Source: VRUE01 sp963712595
Lineage (GTDB): Bacteria; Actinomycetota; Thermoleophilia; Solirubrobacterales; 70-9
Reading direction: 5' to 3'
NCBI GenBank assembly: GCA_963712595.1
Contig: CAVQIM010000001.1
Coordinates: 310,001-374,000 of the forward strand
DNA: 64,000 bases
This document shows, one piece after another, positions 49,545 through 60,744 of the stretch (positions are counted from its first letter, which is position 1; every line of letters starts with the position of its first letter). A model generated the notes under the pieces. That model worked only from the letters and a program-made list of their open reading frames with translations. It was not told the DNA's origin and ran no database searches. The position numbers and the translations under genes are program-made.

Positions 49545-50465
49545 CTAAGACAGCGGCTCCCAGTCCCACGCTTTCGCCGACGACAGGCTCTCCTGCTCCA
49601 GGTAGTGCCTGAACTCGGCCAGCTCGGCGGGCTCGACGCCGTAGACGTGGTCGGGTTCGGGGAAGTGGTGGGTGCGGACCTCTTCGACGTAGCGGCGCAC
49701 TCCGTCCACCATCTCGCCGTGGATGTCGGCGTAGCGCTTGACGAATTTGGGGGTGCGGCCGGTGGTGATGCCTAGGAGGTCGTGGAAGACGAGGACCTGG
49801 CCCGCGGTGGCGGGGCCGGCGCCGATGCCGATCGTGGGTATCTCCAGCTTCTCGGCGATCGCCTCGGCGATCGCGGCTGGGACGGCCTCGAAGACGATCG
49901 CGAAGCAACCGACCGATTGCAGGGCGAGGGCGTCCTCGCAGAGGCGGATGGCGCCGGCGACTGTCTTGCCCTGGGTCTTGTAGCCGCCCAGGGCGGTGGC
50001 GCTCTGCGGGGTTAGGCCGACGTGGCCCATCACCGGGATGCCGGAGCGGACGATCGCCCGGGCGCGCTCGACCGAGGTCCCCCCCGCCTCGAGCTTGACC
50101 ACCTGACAGCCGGTCTCCTTGACCAGGCGCTGGGCGTTCTGCACCGCCAGCTCGTTGCTCGCCTCGTAGCTGCCCATCGGCATGTCGCCCACCATCAGCG
50201 GGGTCTGCAAGCCGCGGCGCACGGCGCGGCCCAGCATCACCATCTCCTCCATCGAGACCGGCTCCGTGCCCGGGTAGCCGAGCACGACCATCGCCGCCGT
50301 GTCGCCGACGAGGACGATGTCGGCCCCGGCCTCCTCGGCGACCCGCGCCGAGGGATAGTCGTAGGCGGTGACCATCGCGATCGGCTCTCCCGCCGCCTTC
50401 ATCTCGGCGAGGCGTGGCAGGGTGACGGGCGTCCGCCCGGCCGCCGCAGCCCCCTCGGTCCTCAT
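49545..50465 (-). CDS. panB: 3-methyl-2-oxobutanoate hydroxymethyltransferase PanB
   Basis: 306 residues; a 20-residue front extension precedes the barrel. Family marks: M-V-T-A-Y-D-Y-P-S-A, V-G-D-T-A-A-M-V-V-L-G-Y (metal-binding Asp), D-M-P-M-G-S-Y, and V-K-L-E-G/A-G with G-H-V-G-L-T-P-Q-S. It makes ketopantoate from 2-oxoisovalerate and methylene-THF, the first step to pantothenate and CoA. Start overlaps the panD stop by 4 nt (ATGA), so it is coupled to panD. Confidence 0.95.
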   Translation of the reverse strand: MRTEGAAAAGRTPVTLPRLAEMKAAGEPIAMVTAYDYPSARVAEEAGADIVLVGDTAAMVVLGYPGTEPVSMEEMVMLGRAVRRGLQTPLMVGDMPMGSYEASNELAVQNAQRLVKETGCQVVKLEAGGTSVERARAIVRSGIPVMGHVGLTPQSATALGGYKTQGKTVAGAIRLCEDALALQSVGCFAIVFEAVPAAIAEAIAEKLEIPTIGIGAGPATAGQVLVFHDLLGITTGRTPKFVKRYADIHGEMVDGVRRYVEEVRTHHFPEPDHVYGVEPAELAEFRHYLEQESLSSAKAWDWEPLS

Positions 50466-50842
50466 GAGAGCAGCACCTCGGGGCGGCTGTCGACGGCGAC
50501 GATCTCGTTGTCCTCGCCGACGTGGACGACGACGGGCGAGTAGGCCTCGAGGTCGCTCTCGTCGTAGGCGCCGAAGGAGGCGACGATGATCTTGTGGCCG
50601 GGGCGGGTGAGGTGCGCGGCGGCGCCGTTTACCTGCATCGTCCCCGAGCCGGGCTCGCCGTCGATCACATAGGTGACGAAGCGGGCCCCGTTGTCGATGT
50701 CCCAGACGTGGACCTGCTCGTTGGTGATCAGGTCGGCGGCGGCCATCAGCTCGGTGTCGATGGTGATGCTGCCGATGTAGTCGACGTCGCAGTCGGTCAC
50801 CGTCGCCCGGTGGATCTTTGACTTGAGCATCTGCCTCTGCAT
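50462..50842 (-). CDS. panD: Aspartate 1-decarboxylase PanD
   Basis: 126 residues. The self-cleavage site Y-I-G-S-I-T-I-D (Gly-Ser, giving the pyruvoyl group on Ser) is near 26, preceded by L-K-S-K-I-H-R-A-T-V-T; N-G-A-A-A-H and the long V-D strand follow as expected. A Met four codons in (M-L-K-S-K) would give the usual start. Produces beta-alanine for pantothenate. Lies between panC and panB in one unit. Confidence 0.95.
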   Translation of the reverse strand: MQRQMLKSKIHRATVTDCDVDYIGSITIDTELMAAADLITNEQVHVWDIDNGARFVTYVIDGEPGSGTMQVNGAAAHLTRPGHKIIVASFGAYDESDLEAYSPVVVHVGEDNEIVAVDSRPEVLLS

Positions 50843-50877
50843 CGAGTCTCCCTCTCAGATCTTGCGGTTTACGCTTT

Positions 50878-51774
50878 TCAAGGTTGGATCAAGACGTTGT
50901 CGATCAGCCGCGCGCCACCGACCTTCGCGGCGACGGCGACAAGGACGGGGCGGTCGCCCAGCTCGGCGACCGGTTGAAGCGTTTCGGGATCGCGTGCCTC
51001 CAGGTACTCGGGCTCGATCTCGGCAGCGCGCAGCTCGGCTTCGGCGGCCGTGAGGCCAGCGGCGAGGTCACGCTCGCGCGCGGTGGACTCGGCGAGGCCG
51101 AGCGCCCGCGAAAGCGCCGTCGCCCGCTCGCGCTCCTCGACGCTGAGATAGGCGTTGCGCGAGCTCAGCGCCAGGCCGTCGGACTCGCGCACCGTCGGCA
51201 GCACCTCGATCCGCAGTGGGAAGTCGAGATCGTGGGCCATACGCCGGATAACGGCTGCCTGCTGCGCGTCCTTCTGGCCGAAGTAGGCGATATCGGGGCC
51301 AACCGAGTTGAAGAGCTTGGCAACTACGGTCGTGACGCCGCGGAAGTGAGCGGGGCCGCGCTGGGCGGGATCGCCGTCGAGAACCTCGGTCAGGCCCCCC
51401 TCGACCTCGACTTGAGTGGCAAAACCCTCCGGGTAGACCGCCTCGACCGGTGGCGCGTAGACGAAATCGACTCCCGCCTCGGCAGCAAGACCCAGATCGC
51501 GCCCCTCGTCACGCGGATAGCGATCGAGGTCCTCGCCCGGCCCGAACTGCGTCGGGTTGACGAAGAGGCTCATGACGACGACGTCGCACTCGGCGCGGGC
51601 GGCGCGCAGCAGCGAGAGGTGTCCCTCGTGGAGGAAGCCCATGGTCGGGACAAGACCGATCCGTTTTCCCGCGCGGCGCGCGGGAGCAAGCGCGGCTCGA
51701 AGCTCGTCCTTACCGCGGAGGAGCTTCACGTCGCCTTGTGCGTGAGGGGGATCGACGAGTTCGAGGAGATTCAT
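50878..51774 (-). CDS. panC: Pantothenate synthetase PanC
   Basis: 298 residues from the ATG of M-N-L-L-E-L-V; a GTG seven codons upstream is also possible. ATP-site motifs P-T-M-G-F-L-H-E-G-H-L-S and S-L-F-V-N-P-T-Q-F, Y-F-G-Q-K-D-A-Q-Q, and S-S-R-N-A-Y-L-S (KMSKS-like) are complete. Joins pantoate and beta-alanine. First gene of panC-panD-panB; the 35-nt gap to panD has a weak GAGGGAGA ribosome site. Confidence 0.95.
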   Translation of the reverse strand: MNLLELVDPPHAQGDVKLLRGKDELRAALAPARRAGKRIGLVPTMGFLHEGHLSLLRAARAECDVVVMSLFVNPTQFGPGEDLDRYPRDEGRDLGLAAEAGVDFVYAPPVEAVYPEGFATQVEVEGGLTEVLDGDPAQRGPAHFRGVTTVVAKLFNSVGPDIAYFGQKDAQQAAVIRRMAHDLDFPLRIEVLPTVRESDGLALSSRNAYLSVEERERATALSRALGLAESTARERDLAAGLTAAEAELRAAEIEPEYLEARDPETLQPVAELGDRPVLVAVAAKVGGARLIDNVLIQP

Positions 51775-51859
51775 GGTCCATGCCCTTGGGGTCACGGCCT
51801 TGTGCCGGATTATAGGGGCCCGAAGAGGCGGCCCCGCGTGCGCTCGGTCACTGATCCAG

Positions 51860-52555
51860 TTAGCCGGAATCTTCCAGCGATTGCCCCACCCGCCCGATCG
51901 GCTTCGCCGGCACCCCGGCGGCGATCGTCCGGGGAGGCAGGTCGCGGGTGACGACCGAGTTCGCCCCGATCACGCAGCGCTCGCCGATCGTCACCCCGCT
52001 GGTGACGACGCAGTTCGCCCCGAACCAGCAGTTGGGGCCAATCCGGACCGGGCCCTTGGAGGTGAAGCCCTGCTGCGTGACCGGCGTGTCCGGATCGTCG
52101 AAGCGATGTGCCGAGTCGCCGACGAAGCAGCCGTTGGCGAACATCGTGTGATCGCCGATCTCGATCCGCTCGAGCGCCGCCAGCATCGTGTTGCGATTGA
52201 GGAAGCAGTCCGCCCCGATCTCGATCCGCGCCTCCGGCGCCAGCGTCAGCCAGCACCCCGGCTCCAGCAGAGTCCCTTCGCCGATCCGCAGCCGTCCCTC
52301 GTCGAGCGCCTCCAGGGCCTCCCCCTCGACCGGCTGGCGGACGAAGAAGCCGCCGCGCGCGGCGTGCCGCGCCAATCGCCAACGCCGCGACAAGCGGCGG
52401 TTCCGCTCGTACCAGCGCCGCTTCGCCCACCACACCCGCCAACCGCTTTGCTCGCCGGCCACGCCCCTAGCTTTCCAGAGCCACCGAGGGGGGCGTCGGC
52501 CCGTGACCGCCAGTGAGGCGGGTTCGGCCTTCAGCCCATGGCGGCGGGCATACAC
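51860..52555 (-). CDS. Left-handed beta-helix acyltransferase
   Basis: About 231 residues from a GTG at 52555; the longest frame starts at 52585 but overlaps the divergent ROK gene. The first ~65 residues are Arg/Trp-rich and not informative. From about 90 on there are hexapeptide repeats (I-G-A-D-C-F, I-G-D-H-T-M-F, I-G-P-N-C-W-F, I-G-E-R-C-V-I) ending in V-V-T-R-D-L-P-P-R-T-I-A-A-G-V-P-A-K-P-I-G, the standard end of maltose/galactoside O-acetyltransferase-like and sugar acyltransferases. Acceptor unknown. Confidence 0.82.
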   Translation of the reverse strand: MYARRHGLKAEPASLAVTGRRPPRWLWKARGVAGEQSGWRVWWAKRRWYERNRRLSRRWRLARHAARGGFFVRQPVEGEALEALDEGRLRIGEGTLLEPGCWLTLAPEARIEIGADCFLNRNTMLAALERIEIGDHTMFANGCFVGDSAHRFDDPDTPVTQQGFTSKGPVRIGPNCWFGANCVVTSGVTIGERCVIGANSVVTRDLPPRTIAAGVPAKPIGRVGQSLEDSG

Positions 52556-52562
52556 TGCCGGC

Positions 52563-53519
52563 GTGGCGGACTTGCGCGGCGGCATAGACCTCGGCGGGAC
52601 GAAGATCCAAACCGCGATCGTCGACGGCGCCGGTCAGGTTCTCGGCGAAGCGCGGCACCCCACCCCGACCAGCGGCGGGCCGGCCGACGTGGCGCGGGCG
52701 ATGGAGGACGCTCTGCGCGAGGCGGCTGCGGGCGCTGCGGTTAAGCCAGAGGAGCTTCGGGGCGTCGGCGTTGGCTCCCCGGGCGACGCCGACGGCAAGA
52801 CCGGCATCGTCTCCGGGGCCCGCAACCTGCCCGGCTGGGAGGGAAGCTTCCCGCTCGGCGAGACGCTGTCGGGGGAGCTCGGCACCGAGGTGCGGGTCGG
52901 CAACGACGTCCAGGTAGCGACCGAAGCCGAGTTCCACCTCGGCGCGGGACGCGAGTTCTCCAGCCTGATCGGGGTCTTCTGGGGCACCGGCGTCGGCGGC
53001 GGCCTCGTCCTCGACGGCAAGCCATGGCTCGGCCGCGGCGCGGCCGGAGAGATCGGGCACATGGTGGTCAAGCGCGGTGGGGCGAAGTGCCCCTGCGGGC
53101 GCAAGGGCTGCATGGAGGCCTACGCGGGCCGAGCCGCGATGGAGGCCGAGGCGCGGCGACAACACGAGGAGGGCGTCAAGACCGACCTCTTCAAGCTGAT
53201 GCACAAGCACGACAAAGACCGGCTCACGAGCGGAATCTGGGACCGCGCGATCCAGCACGGCGACGATCTGGCCGAGAAGCTGATCGACCGCGCGGTCGAG
53301 GCGCTCGGCACCGGCATCGCCTCCGCCGTCAATCTGCTCGACCCGGAAGCGGTGATCATCGGCGGCGGCCTCGGCGTTCGCTTCGGCGAGCGCTACATGG
53401 AGCCGCTGACCGAGGAGATGAGCAAGCACCTCTTCGTCGACGAACGCCCCCCCGCGGTCCGGGTCGCCTCGCTTGGAGACCTCGGCGGGGCGATCGGCGC
53501 CTCGCTGCTGCTCACCTAG
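52563..53519 (+). CDS. ROK-family sugar kinase (glucokinase-like)
   Basis: 318 residues from a GTG. G-I-D-L-G-G-T-K-I-Q (phosphate 1) opens the protein; G-T-G-V-G-G-G-L-V-L-D-G is in the middle, and the ROK zinc motif C-P-C-G-R-K-G-C-M-E-A-Y near 180 with G-H-M-V before it is intact. There is no N-terminal winged helix, so it is a kinase rather than a repressor. Probably phosphorylates glucose or another hexose, perhaps the sugar brought in by the ABC importer that converges on it; the two stop codons share CTAG. Confidence 0.9.
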   Translation: MADLRGGIDLGGTKIQTAIVDGAGQVLGEARHPTPTSGGPADVARAMEDALREAAAGAAVKPEELRGVGVGSPGDADGKTGIVSGARNLPGWEGSFPLGETLSGELGTEVRVGNDVQVATEAEFHLGAGREFSSLIGVFWGTGVGGGLVLDGKPWLGRGAAGEIGHMVVKRGGAKCPCGRKGCMEAYAGRAAMEAEARRQHEEGVKTDLFKLMHKHDKDRLTSGIWDRAIQHGDDLAEKLIDRAVEALGTGIASAVNLLDPEAVIIGGGLGVRFGERYMEPLTEEMSKHLFVDERPPAVRVASLGDLGGAIGASLLLT

Positions 53520-54733
53520 ACCCGGCCGGCGGCCTGGCGCTGCTGGCGGGCGATCGCGTCGACGATCACGGCAAGCAGCAGGACGCCGCCGGTGACCATG
53601 AACTTGACCGCCGAGGAGAGGGCGAGCAGGTCCATGCCGTTGGCGATCGAGCCGATCACGAGGGCGCCGAGGAGCGCGGTCCAGACTGCACCACGGCCGC
53701 CGAAGAGGCTCGTGCCCGCGATCACCGGGCCAGCGATCGCCAGCAGCAGCAGTTCGCTGCCACCCGAGCTCTGGTTGACGGCAAGCAGTCGCGAGGCGGC
53801 CAGGATGCCGCCGATCGCGGCCATCGTGCTGGCAAGGGCGAAGACGGCGACGCGAGTCTTGTTCACCCCGATGCCCGCCCGGCGCGCCGCCTCGGCGTTG
53901 CCGCCGACCGCGTAGACGTGACGGCCGAAGCGGGTGCGCCTGGCCACGTATTCGAAACCGACGACGAAGGCGAGCAGGATCAGCAGCGCCAGCGGCACAC
54001 CGCGGTCGGAGTTGAGGACGGCGACGGCGATGATCGTGATCAGGGCAACGAGTGCGATCCGCACCGCCAGCGGCGCGAGGCTCTCCCCCGTCAGCCCGTG
54101 GGCAACCCGGCTGCGATAGCCGGCAAGCACTATGCCGGCATAGGTGGCGATCACCACCGCGGCGAAGACCCAGCCGACGGTGTCGGAGTAGAAGGTGTTG
54201 GCGAGGCCGGTGATCTTGGGGTCGGTGATGTTGATCGAGCCGGTGGAGCCGAGAACCTGCAGCAGCGCTCCCTGCCAGGCCAGGAGTCCGGCGAGGGTGA
54301 CCACGAACGAGGGCACGCCGAAGCGGCTGAACACCGACCCCTGGAAGAGCCCGATCGCGGTGCCGGCCAGCACCGCGGCCGCGATCGCCAGGTAAGGGCT
54401 CCAGCCATGCTGGACGTTGAGCACGGCCATGATCGCCGCGGCGAGCCCGCTGACCGCACCAACCGAGAGGTCGATCTCACCGAGCAGGAGCACGAAGACA
54501 ATGCCGATCGAGATCAGGCCGACTGCGGTGATCTGCAGCATCAGGTTGGTCAGGTTCTCGGCCGAGAGAAAGCGGTCGTTCTCGAACTGGAAGATCGCCC
54601 AGATCACCGCCAGCCCAAGCACGACCCGCAGCGAGGCGAGGTCGCCCTGGACGAAGCGCCGCACGGCCTGGGAGCCGGTGCTTGCCTCGCCCTCCCCGGC
54701 CGCGGCCGGCGTGGCGCCTTCTGCAGCGCTCAT
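53516..54733 (-). CDS. Sugar ABC transporter permease (ribose/xylose type)
   Basis: 405 residues with about ten helices. It follows the RbsC/XylH pattern: G-E-I-D-L-S-V-G-A-V-S-G near 86, G-V-P-S-F-V-V-T-L-A-G near 140, the cytoplasmic A-V-G-G-N-A-E-A-A-R-R-A-G-I loop that meets the ATPase, and the final G-L-L/A-L-L-G-A-L-V-I-G-S-I-A-N-G-M. Longer than RbsC (about 320), closer to XylH size. Start overlaps the ATPase stop by 4 nt. Confidence 0.92.
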   Translation of the reverse strand: MSAAEGATPAAAGEGEASTGSQAVRRFVQGDLASLRVVLGLAVIWAIFQFENDRFLSAENLTNLMLQITAVGLISIGIVFVLLLGEIDLSVGAVSGLAAAIMAVLNVQHGWSPYLAIAAAVLAGTAIGLFQGSVFSRFGVPSFVVTLAGLLAWQGALLQVLGSTGSINITDPKITGLANTFYSDTVGWVFAAVVIATYAGIVLAGYRSRVAHGLTGESLAPLAVRIALVALITIIAVAVLNSDRGVPLALLILLAFVVGFEYVARRTRFGRHVYAVGGNAEAARRAGIGVNKTRVAVFALASTMAAIGGILAASRLLAVNQSSGGSELLLLAIAGPVIAGTSLFGGRGAVWTALLGALVIGSIANGMDLLALSSAVKFMVTGGVLLLAVIVDAIARQQRQAAGRV

Positions 54734-55518
54734 GCAGCTCCCTCCTCTTCGTCCTGCTTCTCGCCGTTGCCGCCGATGCCGGTGATCGCGGCGACCACGT
54801 GCTCCTCGGTGGTCGCTTCGGCCTGGAAGTCGCCCGCCGCGCGGCCGAGGCGAAGGACGACGATCCGGTCGGCGACCTCGAAAACGTTCGCCAAGTTGTG
54901 GCTGATCACGACCACGCCCATTCCCCGCTCGCGCAATCGCCCGATCAGCTCCAGTACCTGCTTGGTCTGGGGCACGCCGAGCGCCGCTGTCGGCTCGTCC
55001 AAGAGCACGACCTTGGGCTGGCCGAGGAGGGAGCGTGCCACGGCGACCTGCTGGCGTTGGCCCCCTGAGAGCGTGCCGACCTCGGTGCGCACGCTGGGAA
55101 TCGTCACAGCGAGGCTGGAGAGCAGCTCACCGGCCCGGTGCTCCATCTTCGCCTCGTCGAGCTGCCGCGTGGCACGGGCAGCACCGCCCGTGACCACCTC
55201 CTGGCCGAGGAAGATGTTGGCGACCACATCGAGGTTGTCGCAGAGGGCGAGGTCCTGGTAAACGGTGGCGATGCCAAGCGCCGTCGCGTCCTGGGGGCGA
55301 GTTATCGAGACCGCCTCGCCGCCGAAGCGGATCGAACCTGCGTCTGGCGAGTGGATCCCCGCAATCGTCTTCACCAGGGTCGACTTGCCGGCGCCGTTGT
55401 CGCCGACAAGGCCGACCACCTCACCCGCCTCGACCGCGAAGTCGACCCGGTCCAGAGCCTGGACCGGGCCGAACTTCTTGCTCACGCCGTCTATCTCGAG
55501 CAGAGCGGTCGAGGTCAT
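54730..55518 (-). CDS. Sugar ABC transporter ATPase, single-domain
   Basis: 262 residues with one complete nucleotide-binding domain: Walker A G-D-N-G-A-G-K-S-T near 37, Q-loop, signature L-S-G-G-Q-R-Q near 148, Walker B V-V-L-L-D-E-P-T-A-A and the H-loop V-I-S-H-N. Sugar ATPases with this permease type are usually double-length; single-domain forms such as FrcA exist. C-terminal tail is acidic. Coupled to the permease downstream. Confidence 0.93.
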   Translation of the reverse strand: MTSTALLEIDGVSKKFGPVQALDRVDFAVEAGEVVGLVGDNGAGKSTLVKTIAGIHSPDAGSIRFGGEAVSITRPQDATALGIATVYQDLALCDNLDVVANIFLGQEVVTGGAARATRQLDEAKMEHRAGELLSSLAVTIPSVRTEVGTLSGGQRQQVAVARSLLGQPKVVLLDEPTAALGVPQTKQVLELIGRLRERGMGVVVISHNLANVFEVADRIVVLRLGRAAGDFQAEATTEEHVVAAITGIGGNGEKQDEEEGAA

Positions 55519-55530
55519 CCCATCGCCTGA

Positions 55531-56625
55531 CTAAGAGATGCCCGCTTCTTCACATGCCTTGGCGTAGGCGCTGGTGCAGAGTTCATCCGCGGTGATGAAT
55601 TCGTCTGCGATCACCGTCTGTTTGATGTTGTCTTTGGTCACTGCGACCGGTTCGAGCAGGATCGAAGGCACCTTCCCCGCTTCGTTGTCGAGTTCGTCGG
55701 TGACTTTGCCCTGTGGGATTTCCTTGCCTTCGGCGAGATCGACTGCGATTTCAGCGCTGATCGACGCCTGCGGTTTGATCGCCTTGTAGACGGTCATGTA
55801 CTGCTGGCCGATGAGGATGCGCTGAACCCCGGCGACGGTGGCGTCCTGGCCGGTGGTGGGCCGTTCTTCAGGGTCGATGCCGGCCGATTTCATCGCCGCG
55901 ATCGCGCCGCCGCCGGTGTCGTCGTTGGCTGCGTAGACGCCGGCGAAGCCATCTTTCCCAAGCGCGGTAATCGCCTGCTGCATCTCGTTCTGCGCGTTCG
56001 TCGCCGACCATTCCGGCGTGTCGTATTCCTTGGCGATCTCGACACCGCTGGCTTCGAACCCTTTGTTCGAGCCTTCCTTGAAGAGAGCCGCGTTGCTATC
56101 GGCGGGATCGCCGTTGATCTTCACGATCGGGCCTTTGGGGCTGCCGTCTTCTTTGAGCTTTTTGGAGAGTGTTTCGGCCTGCAGTTCACCCACCCTGACG
56201 TTGTCGAAGGAGACGTAGACGGCGACTTCGGCGCCGAGGACCAAGCGGTCGTAGCTGAGGACCGGAACGCCCTGCTGGTCAGCCTTCTGGACGCTTGCCG
56301 CAGCCGAGGCAGCATCGACTGGATCGAGCACCAGCACGTCCGCGCCCTGGGTCAGTGCGGCTTCGACCTGACTCTGCTGCTTCGATGCATCCTCGGTCGC
56401 GTTGCTGTAGAGGATTTCGCAGTCTTCGCAGATCTGTTCGACCTTTTCTTCGAAATACGGCCGGTCGGCAGACTCATAGCGAGGTGTCTGATTCTCCGGC
56501 AGCAGCAGGGCGATCTTGGAGCCGCCACCTCCGTCGTCGCTGCCTCCGCAGCCGGCCACGACTGCGACGACCGCAAACAGAACACCAGCTGCGATCGAGA
56601 ATCGCTTCAGGGGTGATATGGACAT
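55531..56625 (-). CDS. Sugar-binding lipoprotein of ABC importer (XylF/RbsB type)
   Basis: 364 residues. Start at the ATG with AGGAG 8 nt before; signal with lipobox V-V-A-G-C (Cys 26) and a Gly/Asp linker. The periplasmic-binding fold type I is seen in I-A-L-L-L-P-E-N-Q-T-P-R-Y, D-V-L-V-L-D-P-V-D-A, P-V-L-S-Y-D-R-L, then Y-A-A-N-D-D-T-G-G-G-A and T-G-Q-D-A, the pattern of D-xylose-binding proteins. Uses GAA/AAA far more than the permease and ATPase genes, consistent with high expression of the binding protein. First gene of the importer unit. Confidence 0.92.
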   Translation of the reverse strand: MSISPLKRFSIAAGVLFAVVAVVAGCGGSDDGGGGSKIALLLPENQTPRYESADRPYFEEKVEQICEDCEILYSNATEDASKQQSQVEAALTQGADVLVLDPVDAASAAASVQKADQQGVPVLSYDRLVLGAEVAVYVSFDNVRVGELQAETLSKKLKEDGSPKGPIVKINGDPADSNAALFKEGSNKGFEASGVEIAKEYDTPEWSATNAQNEMQQAITALGKDGFAGVYAANDDTGGGAIAAMKSAGIDPEERPTTGQDATVAGVQRILIGQQYMTVYKAIKPQASISAEIAVDLAEGKEIPQGKVTDELDNEAGKVPSILLEPVAVTKDNIKQTVIADEFITADELCTSAYAKACEEAGIS

Positions 56626-56711
56626 GAGGCACTCCTTTCCGCCCCCGCCCATATCCGCTCGTCACGAATACCACTCCAAAGGTAGCGCTAGACAGCGCTG
56701 AGCACCATGAA

Positions 56712-56730
56712 TTTCCGTTCAGTACGGAAA
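56712..56730. promoter_or_regulatory. Dyad, possible operator of the sugar importer
   Basis: TTTCCGT and ACGGAAA, 7-bp perfect arms spaced by TCAGT, 87 nt upstream of the binding-protein start and just past the uvrA stop. Nearby, AGCGCT occurs twice (56684 and 56694) 4 nt apart. Lacks a U-tract, so an operator is more likely than a terminator. Confidence 0.4.
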
Positions 56731-56734
56731 GTCG

Positions 56735-59614
<2,880 letters not shown>

Positions 59615-59710
59615 AGAGGGCGATTCTACGCACCCGAACAGATGTTCCCCCTGCTTCTCCGCAACGTGCGCAGTTACCCCAGCGTTTCAGGCCCTCCCAG
59701 CGGAGAACTC

Positions 59711-59761
59711 CGCTGACTTCGCCCTTAGTCTCGATATGCGAGACAAACCACGAACTCACCA
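59711..59761. repeat. Left imperfect palindrome of the AbiEi/DUF559 cassette
   Basis: Arms 59711-59733 and 59739-59761 pair at about 16 of 22 positions around ATATG; the gene's ATG is in this loop. The sequence resembles the perfect palindrome at the other end in the same orientation (right arms match at about 19 of 22). Confidence 0.75.
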
Positions 59762-60674
59762 TGGGGTGGCCGCGCTTGCCGAGCGCCAGCACGGCCTCAT
59801 TTCGGCTCGCCAGCTCGTTGAGCTCGGCTACTCAACGAAGGCAGTTTCGCGAGCGACGGTCGACGGGCGCCTTCACCAGATCCACTGGGGCGTTTACGGG
59901 GTTGGGCATAGAGCTCTTTCAAAGCACGGGCGATGCCTGGCGGCGGTGCTCAGCTGTGGAGATGGTGCATTGCTAAGTCATCGCTCTGCCGCGTGGCTTT
60001 GGGGCTTTACCAAGTGGTGGCCATCGATCGTCGAAGTCACCGCTGCGAGCCCAAGAGAGACTCGCCAAGAAATACGGGTCCATAGCGCAGCCGCCCTTAT
60101 TGCCGAGGACAGAAGCTCGTTTGAAGGCATCCCGGTCACTGCGGTCTCAAGAACCCTTCTCGACTTTGCGGCGGTTGACCCACGCTTCCTTGGAAACGCG
60201 ATAGAGCAGGCAGAACGACGCGGCCTGCTCGAGCTGAGTGCGATCGACGCGCTCCTGCAACGTAGCCGCGGCTTTCGTGGGGCGGCACGATTGAGGGACG
60301 CGCTGGCGATCTACCGCGATCCGGCATTTACCCGCTCCAGACTCGAGCGTCGATTCCTCGCTCTGGTCAAGCGCGCTGGGCTTCCGAGGCCATCCATGAA
60401 CTACTTCGTCGAGGGATATGAGTTGGACGCCTATTGGCCCACCGAGCGCTTCGCGGTCGAACTCGATACCTACGACTACCACGGGGGGCATATGGCATTC
60501 GAGGGAGATCGGCTGCGCCAAGAGGACCTGAAGCTGGCCGAAATCGAGATGACCAGGGTCACCGGCGTGCGGATGGACCGCGAACCGCAGGCCGTAGCGA
60601 CCCGCCTGCGCCGCCTCCTAGACCAACGCCGCCGCCACCTAAAACGGTCCCCCCATCACAATACCCCCGGCTGA
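59736..60674 (+). CDS. AbiEi-type antitoxin/DUF559 (Vsr-like nuclease fold) protein
   Basis: 312 residues. Residues 1-~60 form an AbiEi-like winged helix (A-A-L-A-E-R-Q-H-G-L-I-S-A-R-Q-L-V-E-L-G-Y-S-T-K-A-V then G-R-L-H-Q-I-H-W-G-V-Y-G-V-G-H). The middle has the family's L-L-S-H-R-S-A-A-W-L-W-G and T-A-V-S-R-T-L-L-D-F-A. The C-terminal ~90 residues are DUF559, related to very-short-patch-repair endonucleases (E-G-Y-E-L-D-A-Y-W-P, F-A-V-E-L-D-T-Y-D-Y-H-G). No separate toxin gene is adjacent, so it may be a stand-alone module. Both ends of the coding region lie in related palindromes. Confidence 0.82.
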   Translation: MRDKPRTHHGVAALAERQHGLISARQLVELGYSTKAVSRATVDGRLHQIHWGVYGVGHRALSKHGRCLAAVLSCGDGALLSHRSAAWLWGFTKWWPSIVEVTAASPRETRQEIRVHSAAALIAEDRSSFEGIPVTAVSRTLLDFAAVDPRFLGNAIEQAERRGLLELSAIDALLQRSRGFRGAARLRDALAIYRDPAFTRSRLERRFLALVKRAGLPRPSMNYFVEGYELDAYWPTERFAVELDTYDYHGGHMAFEGDRLRQEDLKLAEIEMTRVTGVRMDREPQAVATRLRRLLDQRRRHLKRSPHHNTPG

Positions 60675-60723
60675 CTTCGTGTTTTGTCTCGCTATCCGAG
60701 ACAAAACACGAAGTCAGCCGGGG
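60665..60723. repeat. Right perfect palindrome of the AbiEi/DUF559 cassette
   Basis: 27-bp perfect arms (60665-60691 and 60697-60723) around CTATC. The left arm contains the TGA stop. It lies between convergent genes and would also work as a bidirectional terminator. Confidence 0.88.
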
Positions 60724-60744
60724 TGGGGCGGGGTGGTTAGGGGG

